Assembly (NCBI GenBank): GCA_046729255.1
Contig: JBKPGF010000004.1
Coordinates: 47,602-111,601, forward strand
Length of the DNA: 64,000 bases
Direction of reading: 5' to 3'
DNA from: PALSA-612 sp046729255
GTDB taxonomy: Bacteria; Actinomycetota; Thermoleophilia; Gaiellales; Gaiellaceae
Shown: one piece after another, positions 50,769-62,189 of the stretch
Numbering within the stretch: position 1 is the stretch's first letter
Layout of the letters: each line of letters begins with the position of its first letter
Made by a program: the position numbers and the translations under genes
Notes under the pieces: generated by a model
What the model was told of the DNA's origin: nothing
The model's database searches: none
What the model saw: only the letters and a program-made list of their open reading frames with translations

Positions 50769-52504
50769 GCCTTCGGCGGCCCGAGAACCTTGATGCCGAG
50801 CTCTGCGACTTGCTCCGGAGGCACGTCGGTGGGAGCGCCGCTCATCGGATCGACTCCTGCCTGGTTCTTCGGGAAGGCGATCGTGTCCCGCAGGTTCGCC
50901 TCGCGAGCGAGCACCATCAGCATCCGGTCGATGCCGAACGCGATTCCGCCGTGGGGCGGCGCGCCCATCGCCAGGGCGTCGAGCAGGAAGCCGAACTTCG
51001 CGCGCTGTTCCTCGGGCGTGAGCTGGAGCACGTCGAACACCCGCTTCTGAAGCCCGGGCTCGTGGATCCTGAACGAGCCTCCCCCGAGCTCGTTGCCGTT
51101 GCCCACCAGGTCGTACTGATACGCCCTCGCCTCAGCGGGTTCCTGGTCGAAGGTCTTTTCCCAGCCCGGAGCGGGCCGTGTGAAGGGATGGTGCTGTGCC
51201 TGCCAGCGACTCTCGTCCTCGGCCCACTCGAACATCGGAAAGCCGTTGATCCAGACCCACTCGAAGCCCTCCTCGTCCACGAGCCCGAGCTCGCGACCGA
51301 GCTGGAGTCTGAGGTTGCCGAGCACTCGGGCGCACATGTCGGGCTCGTCCGCGGCGAACAGCAACGTCTCGCCGGGCTTGCCGGCGAGCGCGCCGAGCAC
51401 CTCGTCCGACAGGAACTTCGCAATCGGCGATCGCGGCTCGTCGCCCTCGTAGACGAGGTAGGCAAGGCCCTTCGCACCCCACTCCTTCGCGATCGATTCC
51501 AGCCGCTCGAGCTCGGCCCGCGAGAAGACCTTCGGCGCACGCACGAAGCGAACAGCCGGGGCTTCCGCGAACACCACGAACTCCGAATCGCGCGTGATCT
51601 CCGTCGCATCCTCGATCTCGAGGTCGAAGCGCAGGTCTGGCTTGTCGGTCCCGTAGCGAAGCAACGCGTCGGCGTACGACATGCGCGGAAACGGGATGGG
51701 GAGCTCGACGTCGATGCACTCCCGCCAGATCGCCTGGATCATGCGCTCCATCAAATCGACGATGAGCTCCTCGTCGGGAAACGCCATCTCCACGTCCAGC
51801 TGGGTGATCTCCTGCACGCGGTCTGCACGAAGGTCTTCGTCCCGGAAGCAGACTGCGATCTGGTAGTAGCGGTCGAAGCCGGCGATCACGAGCAGCTGCT
51901 TGAGGATCTGTGGCGACTGCGGGAGCGCGTAGAAACGACCGGGCTGGAGCCTGCTCGGGACGATGAAGTCGCGCGCACCTTCGGGTGTCGGCTTGAAAAG
52001 GATAGGCGTCTGTATGTCGAGGAAGCCGGCCTCTTCCATGACGCGCCGGATGATCGAGACCATCTGCGCCCGCAGCCGGATGTTGCGCTGAAGCTTCTCG
52101 CGGCGCAGGTCAAGCCATCGATAGCGCAGCCGGAGCGTCTCGTCGACGCCTTCTTCGTCGAGCTGGAAGGGGAGTGGCGGCGCCGTGGAGACGATCTCGA
52201 GCTTCTCGACGCGGAGCTCCACCTCGCCCGTGGCCAGGTTCGGGTTCACGAGCTCGGGAGCCCGTGCGACGACCTCGCCTTCCACGCTGAGCACGAACTC
52301 GTTGCGGACGAGATGCGCGACCGCGGCTGCCTCCGGAGCGTGCTCCGGGTTGATGACAAGCTGGCAGAGCCCTGCTCGGTCGCGGAGGTCAACGAAGACG
52401 AGCCCACCGTGGTCCCGCCGCCGGTGGGCCCACCCGGCGAGCATCAGACGCTCGCCCACGTGCTCGGGCCGGACGTCACCGCACATGAGGTCCCGCCACT
52501 TCAC
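50765..52504 (-). CDS. aspS: Aspartate--tRNA ligase (bacterial type)
   Basis: 579 residues from GTG 52504. OB-fold anticodon domain (VGERLMLAGWAHRRRDHGGLVFVDLRDR), class II motif 2 FRDEDLRADRVQEITQLDVEM, the bacterial GAD insertion (about 290-410) and motif 3 GIAFGIDRMLMVL. Whether it also charges tRNA-Asn cannot be decided; no gatCAB or asnS is in the window. GTGA overlap with hisS. Confidence 0.96.
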   Translation of the reverse strand: MKWRDLMCGDVRPEHVGERLMLAGWAHRRRDHGGLVFVDLRDRAGLCQLVINPEHAPEAAAVAHLVRNEFVLSVEGEVVARAPELVNPNLATGEVELRVEKLEIVSTAPPLPFQLDEEGVDETLRLRYRWLDLRREKLQRNIRLRAQMVSIIRRVMEEAGFLDIQTPILFKPTPEGARDFIVPSRLQPGRFYALPQSPQILKQLLVIAGFDRYYQIAVCFRDEDLRADRVQEITQLDVEMAFPDEELIVDLMERMIQAIWRECIDVELPIPFPRMSYADALLRYGTDKPDLRFDLEIEDATEITRDSEFVVFAEAPAVRFVRAPKVFSRAELERLESIAKEWGAKGLAYLVYEGDEPRSPIAKFLSDEVLGALAGKPGETLLFAADEPDMCARVLGNLRLQLGRELGLVDEEGFEWVWINGFPMFEWAEDESRWQAQHHPFTRPAPGWEKTFDQEPAEARAYQYDLVGNGNELGGGSFRIHEPGLQKRVFDVLQLTPEEQRAKFGFLLDALAMGAPPHGGIAFGIDRMLMVLAREANLRDTIAFPKNQAGVDPMSGAPTDVPPEQVAELGIKVLGPPKA

Positions 52505-53688
52505 GGGCGCAGCCTCTCGACGACGGTTCGGAGATCCGTGTCCCCGTCCACCACGACGACCTCTCGTGCCCGCAGGCGACCTGCCTGCGTGAGCTGGCCC
52601 TTTCGCGAGCGGCCAGCGTAGTCGGCATCGGATGCGAGACCCGCTCGACGGAGATCCATCATCGCGGCCAGCACCTGCCCCCGATCGGCGCCGTCCTCGA
52701 CCACGAAGAAGACATCGATCTCCTCGTCCTCGCCGGCTGCGGCCTCGCCGAGACTCAGCAGGAGCCGCTCGATGCCCGCGCCGAAGCCGATCCCCGGCGT
52801 CGGCTTCCCGCCGAGCTCCTCGGCGAGGTAGTCGTAGCGCCCGCCGCCGCAAATCGAGGACTGGGCGCCGATCGCTTCGTCGACGAACTCGAACGCCGTT
52901 CGGGTGTAGTAGTCGAGCCCGCGCACGAGCGTCGGCACGAGGCGATACACGACTCCGTACGCGTCGAGGTAGTCGCGGACGGCTTCGAAGTGGGCTCCGC
53001 AGGCGTCACAGAGCGAGTCGCCGATCTTCGGAGCGTCTTCGAGCAGCGCCGCGACTGTCTGCGACTTCGTGTCGAAGACCCTGAGCGGCGACGTCGCGCG
53101 CTTGTGACGGGCTTCGTCGTCGAGCTCGGCCTCGTGCTCGTCGAGCCAGCTCTCGAGCCGTTCGAGGTACGCCGGGCGGCACTCACGGTCACCGATCGAG
53201 TTGAGTTGAAGCTCGTACCTCGCGACCCCCAGCCGGGCGAGCAGGTCCGCGTACAGCGTGATCAGCTCGGCGTCGACCGCCGGGTCGTCTGACCCAATCG
53301 CCTCCACCGACAATTGCCAGAACTCGCGATACCGGCCGCGCTGAGGTGCGGAATAGCGGTACATCGGCCCGACCGTGTAGAGCTTCACCGGTTGCGGCTC
53401 GCGGTGCAAGCCGTGCTCGATGTACGCCCGGACGATCGATGCAGTCGGCTCTGGGCGGAGCGTGAGCGAGCGGCCGCCACGATCCTCGAACGTGTACATC
53501 TCCTTCTGGACGACGTCGGAGCCGGCGCCGGACGTCCGTGCGAAGACCTCGGTGTCCTCGAAGACCGGCGTGTCGATGCGCTTGTACCCGTACAGCCTGC
53601 AGACGTCCTCCGCCGTCTCGAGGACGCGCCGCCACGCGGGCTGTTCGGAGGGAAGGATGTCGTGCGTGCCCCGAGGAGCTTCAAACAC
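52501..53688 (-). CDS. hisS: Histidine--tRNA ligase
   Basis: 395 residues from GTG 53688, giving MFEAPRGTHDILP, the expected N-terminus. Class II core: TLRPEPTASIVRAYIEHGL (motif 2 region), the His-specific LVRGLDYYTRTAFEF and GGGRYDYLAEELGG, motif 3 GFGAGIERLLLSL, then a short anticodon domain. Overlaps the metallo-hydrolase gene by 8 bases; the hisS-aspS order is common. Confidence 0.96.
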   Translation of the reverse strand: MFEAPRGTHDILPSEQPAWRRVLETAEDVCRLYGYKRIDTPVFEDTEVFARTSGAGSDVVQKEMYTFEDRGGRSLTLRPEPTASIVRAYIEHGLHREPQPVKLYTVGPMYRYSAPQRGRYREFWQLSVEAIGSDDPAVDAELITLYADLLARLGVARYELQLNSIGDRECRPAYLERLESWLDEHEAELDDEARHKRATSPLRVFDTKSQTVAALLEDAPKIGDSLCDACGAHFEAVRDYLDAYGVVYRLVPTLVRGLDYYTRTAFEFVDEAIGAQSSICGGGRYDYLAEELGGKPTPGIGFGAGIERLLLSLGEAAAGEDEEIDVFFVVEDGADRGQVLAAMMDLRRAGLASDADYAGRSRKGQLTQAGRLRAREVVVVDGDTDLRTVVERLRP

Positions 53689-54325
53689 CGCTGCGCAGCT
53701 CCGCGAGGAAGGGATTGCGGGCGAGCTCGTCGCCCAGCGTCGTCGGCGGCCCGTGGCCCGAGTAGACGACCGTCTCCGGTGGGAAACGCTCGACCAACGC
53801 CTTGATGGATTCGACGAGCGTGTCCCAGTCACTGTGCGGCAGGTCGGTGCGGCCGACGGACCCGGCGAACAGCACATCGCCCGAGAAGAGCGCGCCGTCC
53901 GCGTAGTAGGCGAGATGGCCCGGCGAATGGCCCGGAACATGGACGACCTCGAACGAAGTGCCGGCCGCCTCGATCGTCTCCCCTCCCGTGAGCTCGTGCT
54001 CCGGTTGCCAACCGCGAATGGCCACCCCGAGCTGGGTGTAGTAGTCGTTCGGGCGCTCGAGGACGTCTCGCTCGAGCGCGGGGGCGTACACCGGCGCTCC
54101 CGTTCCCTCTGCGAGATCGGCCACGCCGCCGAGGTGGTCCCAATGCGTGTGCGTGACGAAGATCGCGACACACGTGGCCCCCATGCCGGCCAGCTCCAGC
54201 CGAAGCTCTGCAGCACTTCCACCGGGATCGACGACGACAGCCTCGCCGGCTTCGCGATCGACGCGCACGACGTAGCCGTTCGTCCCGATCGGGCCCAGCT
54301 CATAACGGTCGACAGCGAGCGGCAC
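53681..54325 (-). CDS. MBL-fold metallo-hydrolase (glyoxalase II-like)
   Basis: 214 residues from GTG 54325, whose G is shared with the TAG stop of the previous gene. Metal site THTHWDHLGG (HxHxDH), then VPGHSPGHLAYY, LFSGDVLFAGSVGRTDLP and a final YSGHGPPT. This set matches glyoxalase II/YcbL-like hydrolases that act on thioesters such as S-lactoylglutathione or mycothiol analogues. Cytoplasmic; commonly next to hisS in Gram-positives. Confidence 0.9.
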   Translation of the reverse strand: MPLAVDRYELGPIGTNGYVVRVDREAGEAVVVDPGGSAAELRLELAGMGATCVAIFVTHTHWDHLGGVADLAEGTGAPVYAPALERDVLERPNDYYTQLGVAIRGWQPEHELTGGETIEAAGTSFEVVHVPGHSPGHLAYYADGALFSGDVLFAGSVGRTDLPHSDWDTLVESIKALVERFPPETVVYSGHGPPTTLGDELARNPFLAELRSGV

Positions 54326-54726
54326 TACTTGGCCGAGGAGCCGCGCGCCTTGTCGGCTCTCCGCTGGGCAACCCGGTACATCAGCGAGTCCATGAAGTAG
54401 CTGAACGGGATGAAGAACACCATGAGCAGCGCCACGCTCAACAGGACCGAGCTGACCGTCGAGTCCTTCGGCCGCAACAGATAGAGGATCACGAACATCA
54501 ACGGCGAGAAGATCGCTGCTCGGCGCAGCGTTCGACGCCACGAAGGCGGGTCGACCGTCTTGCCCCGCGGGTTGCGCACGGCCTGCTGGGCGGGCGGTTT
54601 TCCGTTCTTCCGCGCCGGCTCGGGCTCTTCGACCTCGACCTCGTGGCCTTCGTCGTCGACGTAGACGTACTCGTATTCGTGCCGGCGCTCCTTCTCGCGC
54701 CGACGTTTCTGCTTCTTCGTGGCCAT
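54325..54726 (-). CDS. Membrane protein with charged N-terminus
   Basis: 133 residues, not recognised. Very basic start (KKQKRRREKERRHEYEY), an acidic patch (DDEGHEVEVEEPEP), then two membrane helices (about 70-84 and 91-110) and a basic tail. ATG start with TAGACT six bases upstream, overlapping the hutI stop. Could be an assembly or integrity factor; no evidence for a reaction. Confidence 0.65.
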   Translation of the reverse strand: MATKKQKRRREKERRHEYEYVYVDDEGHEVEVEEPEPARKNGKPPAQQAVRNPRGKTVDPPSWRRTLRRAAIFSPLMFVILYLLRPKDSTVSSVLLSVALLMVFFIPFSYFMDSLMYRVAQRRADKARGSSAK

Positions 54727-54730
54727 CTTC

Positions 54731-55938
54731 CTAGTCTAGAGACGCGCCGCCGGCGATCACGGCGGACACCACGTCGCCGCCGAGGTGGTACGCGAGATAT
54801 CGCCAGTCGGGTGCGGCGAGCAGGACGATGTCCGCGTCGAAGCCCGGCGCAAGGCGACCTTTCCTGTCCGCCCGGTCGAGCACATGGGCGGCGTTGACCG
54901 TGCAGGCGGTGAGCGCCTGGCCAGGCGACAGCCCCAGCTGCGTGCACGCGAGCGAGCACACGAGTGGCAGGCTTTCGCAGAACGCGCTACCCGGGTTGAA
55001 GTCCGTGGCGAGCGCGACGGCCGCTCCCGCTTCGGCGAGCGCCCGCGCCGGAGGCATTGGCCGATCGAGAAAGAGGGCGCTCGCCGGCAGCAGCACCGCC
55101 GCAACGTCGCTCTTCGCGAGGGCGCGTACGCCTTCCTGACCGGTTGCCTCGAGGTGGTCGACCGACCGCGCGCCGAGCTCGACTGCCAGTGGGATCGCCC
55201 CCGCTTCGGTGAACTGGTCGCCGTGCAGCCGAAGTCGAAGCCCGTGGCCGCGCGCCGCCTCCAGGTAGCGGCGCGCCTGGGCGGCATCGAAGGCGCCCCG
55301 CTCGAGAAACACGTCGGCCGCCTCGGCGACGGTCGACGCTTCGGGCAGCACTTCGGCGATGAGCCAGTCGACGTATTCGTCGCCGTCGTCGAACTCGGGC
55401 GGCACCGCGTGTGCCCCGAGGAACGTCGGCACTCCTTCCGCCGCGGCGACGGCGCGCAGCAACGCCAGCTCGGTGTCATGGTCGAGGCCGTAACCCGACT
55501 TCGCCTCGAACGTCGTCGTGCCGCGGGCGCGCATCCATCCTCGGTGGCGGACGACGGCTCGCCCGAGCGCGTCCTCGCCCGCCGCCCGCGTCGCAGCGAC
55601 CGTGGAGAGGATGCCGCCGCCGGCCTCGTGCAACTCCTCGTACGTCGCGCCGCCGGCTCGGAGCGAAAACTCCTCGACGCGATCACCGGCGAAGCAGGCG
55701 TGCGTGTGGCAATCCACGAGCCCCGGGATCGCGCAGCGTCCGCGAGCGTCGACTTCCTCGATGTCGTCCTCGAGCGACCCGAGGTCGCGCATCCGCCCCA
55801 CCGACGCGATCCGGGAGCCCTCGGTAAGGACGTACGCGTCCTCCAGCACGGTCACATCACCGAGACTCGGGCCGCGCAGCGGGGCGCCGTCTCCCGACGG
55901 GGTAACCAGCTGTGCGATGTCGCGGACGAGAAGGCGGC

Positions 55939-55942
<4 letters not shown>
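54731..55942 (-). CDS. hutI: Imidazolonepropionase
   Basis: 403 residues from GTG 55942. Third step of histidine degradation, opening the imidazolone ring to N-formimino-glutamate. Amidohydrolase fold: metal motif VDCHTHACFAGDR, KSGYGLDHDTELALLRA, GAHAVPPEF, LRLHGDQF (His ligand), DHLEAT and ATDFNPGSAF (Asp). GTGA overlap with hutU. Confidence 0.96.
54733..54738 (-). promoter_or_regulatory. Candidate -10 of a leaderless promoter, overlapping the hutI stop
   Basis: TAGACT on the minus strand, six bases before the ATG at 54726; its last T begins the TAG stop of hutI. Confidence 0.4.
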
Positions 55943-57641
<1,699 letters not shown>

Positions 57642-57645
<4 letters not shown>

Positions 57646-59180
57646 GCCAAGGCTCCGACCTCGTCCTCGACCGCCGCCGCCAGCGATCCGTCTCGAATGG
57701 TGGCCGCGATCGCCTCGATGTCGGACGAGAGCGACCGGTCTTCCTCGAGCCGCGCCGAGCGCGCGCGCACGAACCGCCGGGTTGTGGCTGCACCGACGCC
57801 CGGCTCGAGCGGCGCGTGGAACTCGACGGCCTGCGCACCCGCGAGCAGCTCGATGGCGAGCACGCTCTCGGCGTTGGCCAGCACCTGCCATGCCTTGAGC
57901 CCGGCGGCATTGCCCATGGACACGTGATCCTCCTGACCCGCGCTCGTGGGAATCGAGTCCACGCTCGCAGGATGCGCAAGCACCTTGTTCTCGCTGACGA
58001 GCGCGGCCGAAACGTACTGAGGGATCATGAACCCGGAGTTGAGGCCGCCGTCGACGGTCAGGAACGCCGGCAGGCCCTCGGAGAGCGTCGGGTTGACCAT
58101 GCGTTCCGTTCGCCGCTCGGAGATGGAGGCAAGCTCGGACACGGCCGTGGCGAGCGCGTCGAGCGCGAACGCGACCGGCTCGCCGTGGAAGTTCCCGTTG
58201 GAGACGAGCATGTCGTCGTCCACGAGCACGAGCGGATTGTCCGTGGCTGCGTTGAGCTCGGTCGAGACGACGTAGTCGACGTAATCGAGGAGATCGCGCG
58301 CGGCGCCGTGCACCTGGGGCGCGCAGCGGAGGGAGTACGGATCCTGAACCTTGTCGCACCAGCGGTGCGCCTCGATGATGGCCGACCCCTCGAGCATGCG
58401 CATGAGGTTCTCGGCCGATGCTTGCTGGCCGCGGAAAGGGCGCAGCGCGTGGATCTGGGGCAGGAAGCTCGTGCGTGTCCCGTTCAGCGCCTCGACCGCC
58501 ATGGCGCAGGCAATGTCAGCGGCCGCCTGAAGGCGGCGTGCGCGTACGAGCCCGAGCGCACCGACCGCCGCCATGAACTGCGTCCCGTTCACGAGCGACA
58601 GGCCCTCCTTCGCGTGCAAGACGACCGGATCCAGGCCCACCGCAGCAAGGGCGTCGCTACCACTTACGACCCGTTCGTCCACCCACGCCTCACCCTCACC
58701 GACCAGCGGCAGTGCCAGATGCGCGAGCGGGGCGAGATCACCGCTGGCGCCAACCGAGCCGCGGCTAGGGACGACGGGGAGCACGCCGCGGTTCAGGCAC
58801 TCGATGAGGAGCTCCACGACTTCGACGCGCGCGCCCGAGTGGCCCCCCGCGAGCGTGTTGGCCCGGAGGAGCATCGCCGCGCGTACCACCTCGGGGGGAT
58901 AGGGCTCCCCCACTCCACACGCGTGGCTGCGCAGGAGGCGGAGCTGGAGCTCCTCCGTTTGCTCCGCGGGGATCGTCTGCGAGACGAAGCGTCCGAAGCC
59001 GGTGTTGATGCCGTACGTGTGCTCGCGCTCGCCGTGCCTCGTGCGCGTCACGACATCGCGGGCCGCGCGCATGCGCTCTCTCGCGTCCTCCGACAGCGCG
59101 GCCTCGGCGCCGTCAACGGCGGCCGCCCACACGTCCGAGACCGTCAGCTCCTCGCCCGACAAGACAACCGTTGCCGTCAC
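57642..59180 (-). CDS. hutH: Histidine ammonia-lyase
   Basis: 512 residues. First step: histidine to urocanate and ammonia. The Ala-Ser-Gly triad that forms the MIO cofactor is in GSVGASGDLAPLAH; catalytic Tyr in YGINTGFGRF and the QDPYSLRCAPQVHG-like region (KVQDPYSLRC) are intact. Overlaps ftcD and hutU by 4 bases. Confidence 0.97.
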
Positions 59181-60064
59181 GTGTCGAGTCTAGACAGCCT
59201 CGGCTCAAGGAGGCGTGTCTCGTCGAGGCCCGGCAGCCGCAGCGCGGTCGCCCCCGGCAGCGCGGCGCCCTCGGGCATCAACCCGACGAGCTCGGAGCCT
59301 GCTACCTCGACGCCCCGCGCCCGCGCCTCGGCCTCGATGCGCGCCACGATCTCGTCGAGCGGTGACGCCTGCCAGTCCTCGACGTTCATCGACACCTGGA
59401 CGAGCCCGCGGCTCACGAGCGGGAAACCGAGTGCCCGCACGCCTTGAAAGCCACCGCCCGCTTCACGGATCACCGCGGCAATCGATAGTGCCACCGCGAG
59501 GTCGTCGGTGGCGAGATCGACGTTGAAGGCGATCAGCGGCCTGCGGGCGCCCACGAGCACGCAGCCGGCGCGCGGATCGAGTCTCCGCGGGCCCCGGTCG
59601 GGAGCGACCTCGCCCGCGTCGATCCGCCGCTGGAGCTCGGCCGGGCCGCCGCGCCGGAGCGACGCTGGGCTGACGCCTGGTGTAAGCGCGCCGTAGAGGA
59701 ACACGGGCAGCTCCAGCTCGGCGCCGACCCGGTCAGCGAGCGCGAGCGCGGCTTCTTTCGCCGCTTCCAGCTGCTCGGGCCACACGGCGACCACGGGCAC
59801 GACGTCCGCTGCTCCTACGCGTGGATGGACGCCTTCGTGGCGGCGAAGATCGATCCGCTCTTTCGCGCACGCGATGCCGTCGACGAGCGCCTGGACGAGA
59901 TCTTCGGCGGATCCTGCCAGCGTGAAGACGGACCGGTGATGGTCCGCGTCGGTGTGGAGGTCGAGCACGCACGCGCGCCGCGCCAACGCGTGACCGAGCG
60001 CCGCGATCGTCTCCTCTGAGCGCCCGTCGGAGAAGTTCGGCACGGCCTCGAGCGGTCTAGCCAC
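59177..60064 (-). CDS. ftcD: Glutamate formimidoyltransferase
   Basis: 295 residues: only the formiminotransferase part, without the cyclodeaminase domain of the mammalian enzyme. Moves the formimino group from formiminoglutamate to tetrahydrofolate, completing histidine breakdown to glutamate. Family blocks: AVPNFSDGRS, DADHHRSVFTLAG, DLRRHEGVHPRVGAADVVP, FLYGAL and VSMNVEDW. GTG start with TAGAGT seven bases upstream, so it heads the hut operon as a leaderless gene. A separate cyclodeaminase is not seen here. Confidence 0.95.
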   Translation of the reverse strand: MARPLEAVPNFSDGRSEETIAALGHALARRACVLDLHTDADHHRSVFTLAGSAEDLVQALVDGIACAKERIDLRRHEGVHPRVGAADVVPVVAVWPEQLEAAKEAALALADRVGAELELPVFLYGALTPGVSPASLRRGGPAELQRRIDAGEVAPDRGPRRLDPRAGCVLVGARRPLIAFNVDLATDDLAVALSIAAVIREAGGGFQGVRALGFPLVSRGLVQVSMNVEDWQASPLDEIVARIEAEARARGVEVAGSELVGLMPEGAALPGATALRLPGLDETRLLEPRLSRLDT

Positions 60065-60070
60065 GCGCCG

Positions 60071-60077
60071 TACTCTA
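60071..60077. promoter_or_regulatory. Shared symmetric -10 (TACTCTA) of ftcD and methyltransferase
   Basis: On the plus strand TACTCT (60071-60076) is six bases before the GTG at 60083. On the minus strand TAGAGT (60077-60072) is seven bases before the ftcD GTG at 60064. The whole intergenic gap is 18 bases. Confidence 0.5.
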
Positions 60078-60082
60078 GGAAC

Positions 60083-60670
60083 GTGAAGGAGTACTACGAT
60101 CGGCGGGCACCCGAGTACGACGACTGGTACCGCGGCGTGTACTACGCCGGCGCCGAGCTCGATTCATTCCGTGCCGAGGTCGAGCAGCTGCAGCGCGTGC
60201 TCGCCGGCCTGCCGCCTGCTCGGACGCTCGACGTCGCCTGCGGGACGGGATTTCTGACACGTCACCTGCCGGGAGACGTAACCGGTCTCGACTGGAGCAA
60301 GCGGATGCTGACCCTGGCGCGTCAGGCGGCGCCGGATGCGACGTACGTCAGAGGCGAGGCTCTCGAGCTCCCATTCGCCGACAACTCATTCGAGCGGGTG
60401 TTCACGGGACACTTCTACGGACACCTCGAGGAGACCCAGCGACTCCGTTTCCTGGCAGAGGCGCGCCGTGTTTCGCCGGAGCTCGTCGTGGCCGATGCCC
60501 CGGTACGCCCGAACCACGCGCTTGCCGAATGGCAGCAACGGAGCGTGAGCGACGGCTCGGTCTGGCCGGTGTACAAGCGCTTCTTCGAGCCCGAGACGCT
60601 CATTCAGGAGCTCGGCGGCGGGGAGACGCTGTTCGCCGGTGCCTGGTTCGTCGTCGTCTCGTCGCCGTGA
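60083..60670 (+). CDS. Class I SAM-dependent methyltransferase
   Basis: 195 residues from GTG 60083. Opens with EYYDRRAPEYDDWY, typical of small-molecule methyltransferases. Motif I LDVACGTGFLTRHL (about 49-62), VTGLDWSKRML, and motif IV-like FERVFTGHFYGHL. The last base pairs overlap the next gene (GTGA). Divergent from the hut operon with which it may share a promoter; substrate unknown. Confidence 0.85.
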   Translation: MKEYYDRRAPEYDDWYRGVYYAGAELDSFRAEVEQLQRVLAGLPPARTLDVACGTGFLTRHLPGDVTGLDWSKRMLTLARQAAPDATYVRGEALELPFADNSFERVFTGHFYGHLEETQRLRFLAEARRVSPELVVADAPVRPNHALAEWQQRSVSDGSVWPVYKRFFEPETLIQELGGGETLFAGAWFVVVSSP

Positions 60671-61269
60671 CTCGCCGCTCCGGCTACCGATCCCTATCGT
60701 CGCTCCAGCGCGACAACCGGCGTTGCCGAGCATGCGCAGACGCGGGCTACCCCCTGGAGTCGCTACCCGTCTTCGAAGGGCACGCAGGACAGCGCGCCTA
60801 CCTGTGTGGCCAGGCGCCGGGCGCCGTCGAAGGCGCCGAGCTGCGGCCGTGGCGCGGCCGGGCGGGGCGAACACTGCGCGCCTGGCTGGCCATGGACGAG
60901 GATGCGTTCTACGACACCTTCTACTGCGCGTCCATCACGCGCTGCTATCCAGGTCACTCGCCATCAGGGCGAGGCGATCGCACGCCGGCCCCGCAGGAGC
61001 AGGAGCTCTGCGCCGTCTGGCGGGAGCACGAGCTTCGCCTGCTACGGCCGCGGCTCGTCGTCACCGTGGGCGGACTGGCCGCGCGTCACCTCCTCGGTAT
61101 CCGGCGGCTCACCAATGCTATTGGCAAGCGTTACGAGCTCGACGGCGCCGCAGCGATCCCGCTCCCCCACCCTTCCGGCGCATCGGGCTGGTTGAACGAT
61201 CGCGAGAACCGCGCACGGCTCGAGGTCGCCGCGGGGCTCGTGCTCGATGAGCTCGCCCGCCTCGGCTAA
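60667..61269 (+). CDS. Uracil-DNA glycosylase family protein (Fe-S type)
   Basis: 200 residues from GTG 60667. Motif 1 is LCGQAPGAVEG (family 4/5 pattern GxAPG), the later LVVTVGGLAARHLLG fits beta 3, and the C-terminal HPSGASG replaces the usual HPS/HPA loop. Four cysteines, CRAC near residue 19, TRC near 97 and ELC near 116, fit the [4Fe-4S] ligands of family 4. It would remove uracil from DNA. The protein ends convergent with the cupin gene, and the two stops overlap (CTAA). Confidence 0.82.
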   Translation: MTRRSGYRSLSSLQRDNRRCRACADAGYPLESLPVFEGHAGQRAYLCGQAPGAVEGAELRPWRGRAGRTLRAWLAMDEDAFYDTFYCASITRCYPGHSPSGRGDRTPAPQEQELCAVWREHELRLLRPRLVVTVGGLAARHLLGIRRLTNAIGKRYELDGAAAIPLPHPSGASGWLNDRENRARLEVAAGLVLDELARLG

Positions 61270-61616
61270 CCCTCGCGGACCGTATACGCGCCAGGCGGCG
61301 AGCCGACGCAGATGAGCCTGAGACCCTCGTCGCCGGGAAGGATCTTTCGCTTCGAGCCCGGCTCGACGAAGACGTAGCGGCCCGGCTTCAGCTCGACGTC
61401 CTCGCCGTCGACGACCATCTTCCCCGCGCCCGCCAGCACGTAGAAGACCTCCTCCTGGCCGTCCTCGGCGTGGTCGTGATCGGGGTAGCCGTCGCCGTTC
61501 GGAGGCAGCTCTTCCTGGTTGATGCCGAAGGCCGTCACCCCGAGCGCACGGCGAATCGGCCGGAACACGCCCCTCATGGCCTCGACCTCTTCAGCGTCAC
61601 ACATCGTGTAGCCCAT
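61266..61616 (-). CDS. Single-domain cupin protein
   Basis: 116 residues, unrelated in detail to the four tandem cupins. Motif 1 PDHDHAEDGQEEVFYVLAGAGKM (HxH then E) and motif 2 LKPGRYVFVEPGSKRKI; the second motif lacks the usual His. Start ATG 61616 has a clear GGGAGGAAG Shine-Dalgarno, fitting its place as the second gene after the cyclase. Role unknown. Confidence 0.85.
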   Translation of the reverse strand: MGYTMCDAEEVEAMRGVFRPIRRALGVTAFGINQEELPPNGDGYPDHDHAEDGQEEVFYVLAGAGKMVVDGEDVELKPGRYVFVEPGSKRKILPGDEGLRLICVGSPPGAYTVREG

Positions 61617-61631
61617 CTCTTCCTCCCTTTC

Positions 61632-62129
61632 TCACGTTCGGACTGCGTACAGGCGCCATTCTCCGGGAACGCCCTTGAACTCGGTGGCCCCGCGCTCGTC
61701 GAACTCGATGCCCGAGCCGGCAACGAGATCCTTGACGGTGTTCGAGACAAGCACCTCACCCGGCTCAGCCCTGGCCGCGACGCGCGCACCGATGTGGACT
61801 GCGATGCCACGCGGCCGGTCGTCGGCGAGCTCCACCTCACCGGTGTGCAAGCCCGCCCGAATCTCGAGATCGAGATCGCGCACGGCGTCGGAGATCGCCC
61901 GCGCACATTGAATCGCGCGTGCGGGGCCGTCGAACGTCGCGAAGAAGCCGTCGCCAGCGGTATCGATCTCACGCCCACGGAAGCGGGTGAGCTGCGACCG
62001 CACGACACCGTGATGGCGCTCGACGAGCGCGTGCCACTCGCGGTCGCCGAGCTCGACCGCCTTCTCCGTCGAACCGACGATGTCCGTGAAGAGCACCGTG
62101 GCGAGTCGAAACATCGCCTGACTTGGCAT
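61632..62129 (-). CDS. Class III adenylate/guanylate cyclase, single domain
   Basis: 165 residues from ATG 62129 (ATG 62114 is an alternative). Makes a cyclic nucleotide from ATP or GTP. First metal Asp in LFTDIVGSTE, second Asp in REIDTAGDGFFATF (the 'TxGDG' loop), GLHTGEVEL, and the dimer helix HIGARVAARAEPGEVLVS with its Arg. No sensor or membrane domain is attached. The base-specificity residue cannot be assigned with confidence by eye. Divergent from the ABC exporter with 60 bases between. Confidence 0.88.
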   Translation of the reverse strand: MPSQAMFRLATVLFTDIVGSTEKAVELGDREWHALVERHHGVVRSQLTRFRGREIDTAGDGFFATFDGPARAIQCARAISDAVRDLDLEIRAGLHTGEVELADDRPRGIAVHIGARVAARAEPGEVLVSNTVKDLVAGSGIEFDERGATEFKGVPGEWRLYAVRT

Positions 62130-62177
62130 ACCGCGTTTCCGGTGGCACGCCCGAAGTCTGACAAGCGGGCCGACGAC

Positions 62178-62183
62178 TAGATT
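62178..62183 (+). promoter_or_regulatory. Candidate -10 of a leaderless ABC exporter promoter
   Basis: TAGATT, six bases before the GTG start at 62190. Confidence 0.4.
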
Positions 62184-62189
62184 TGGAAG

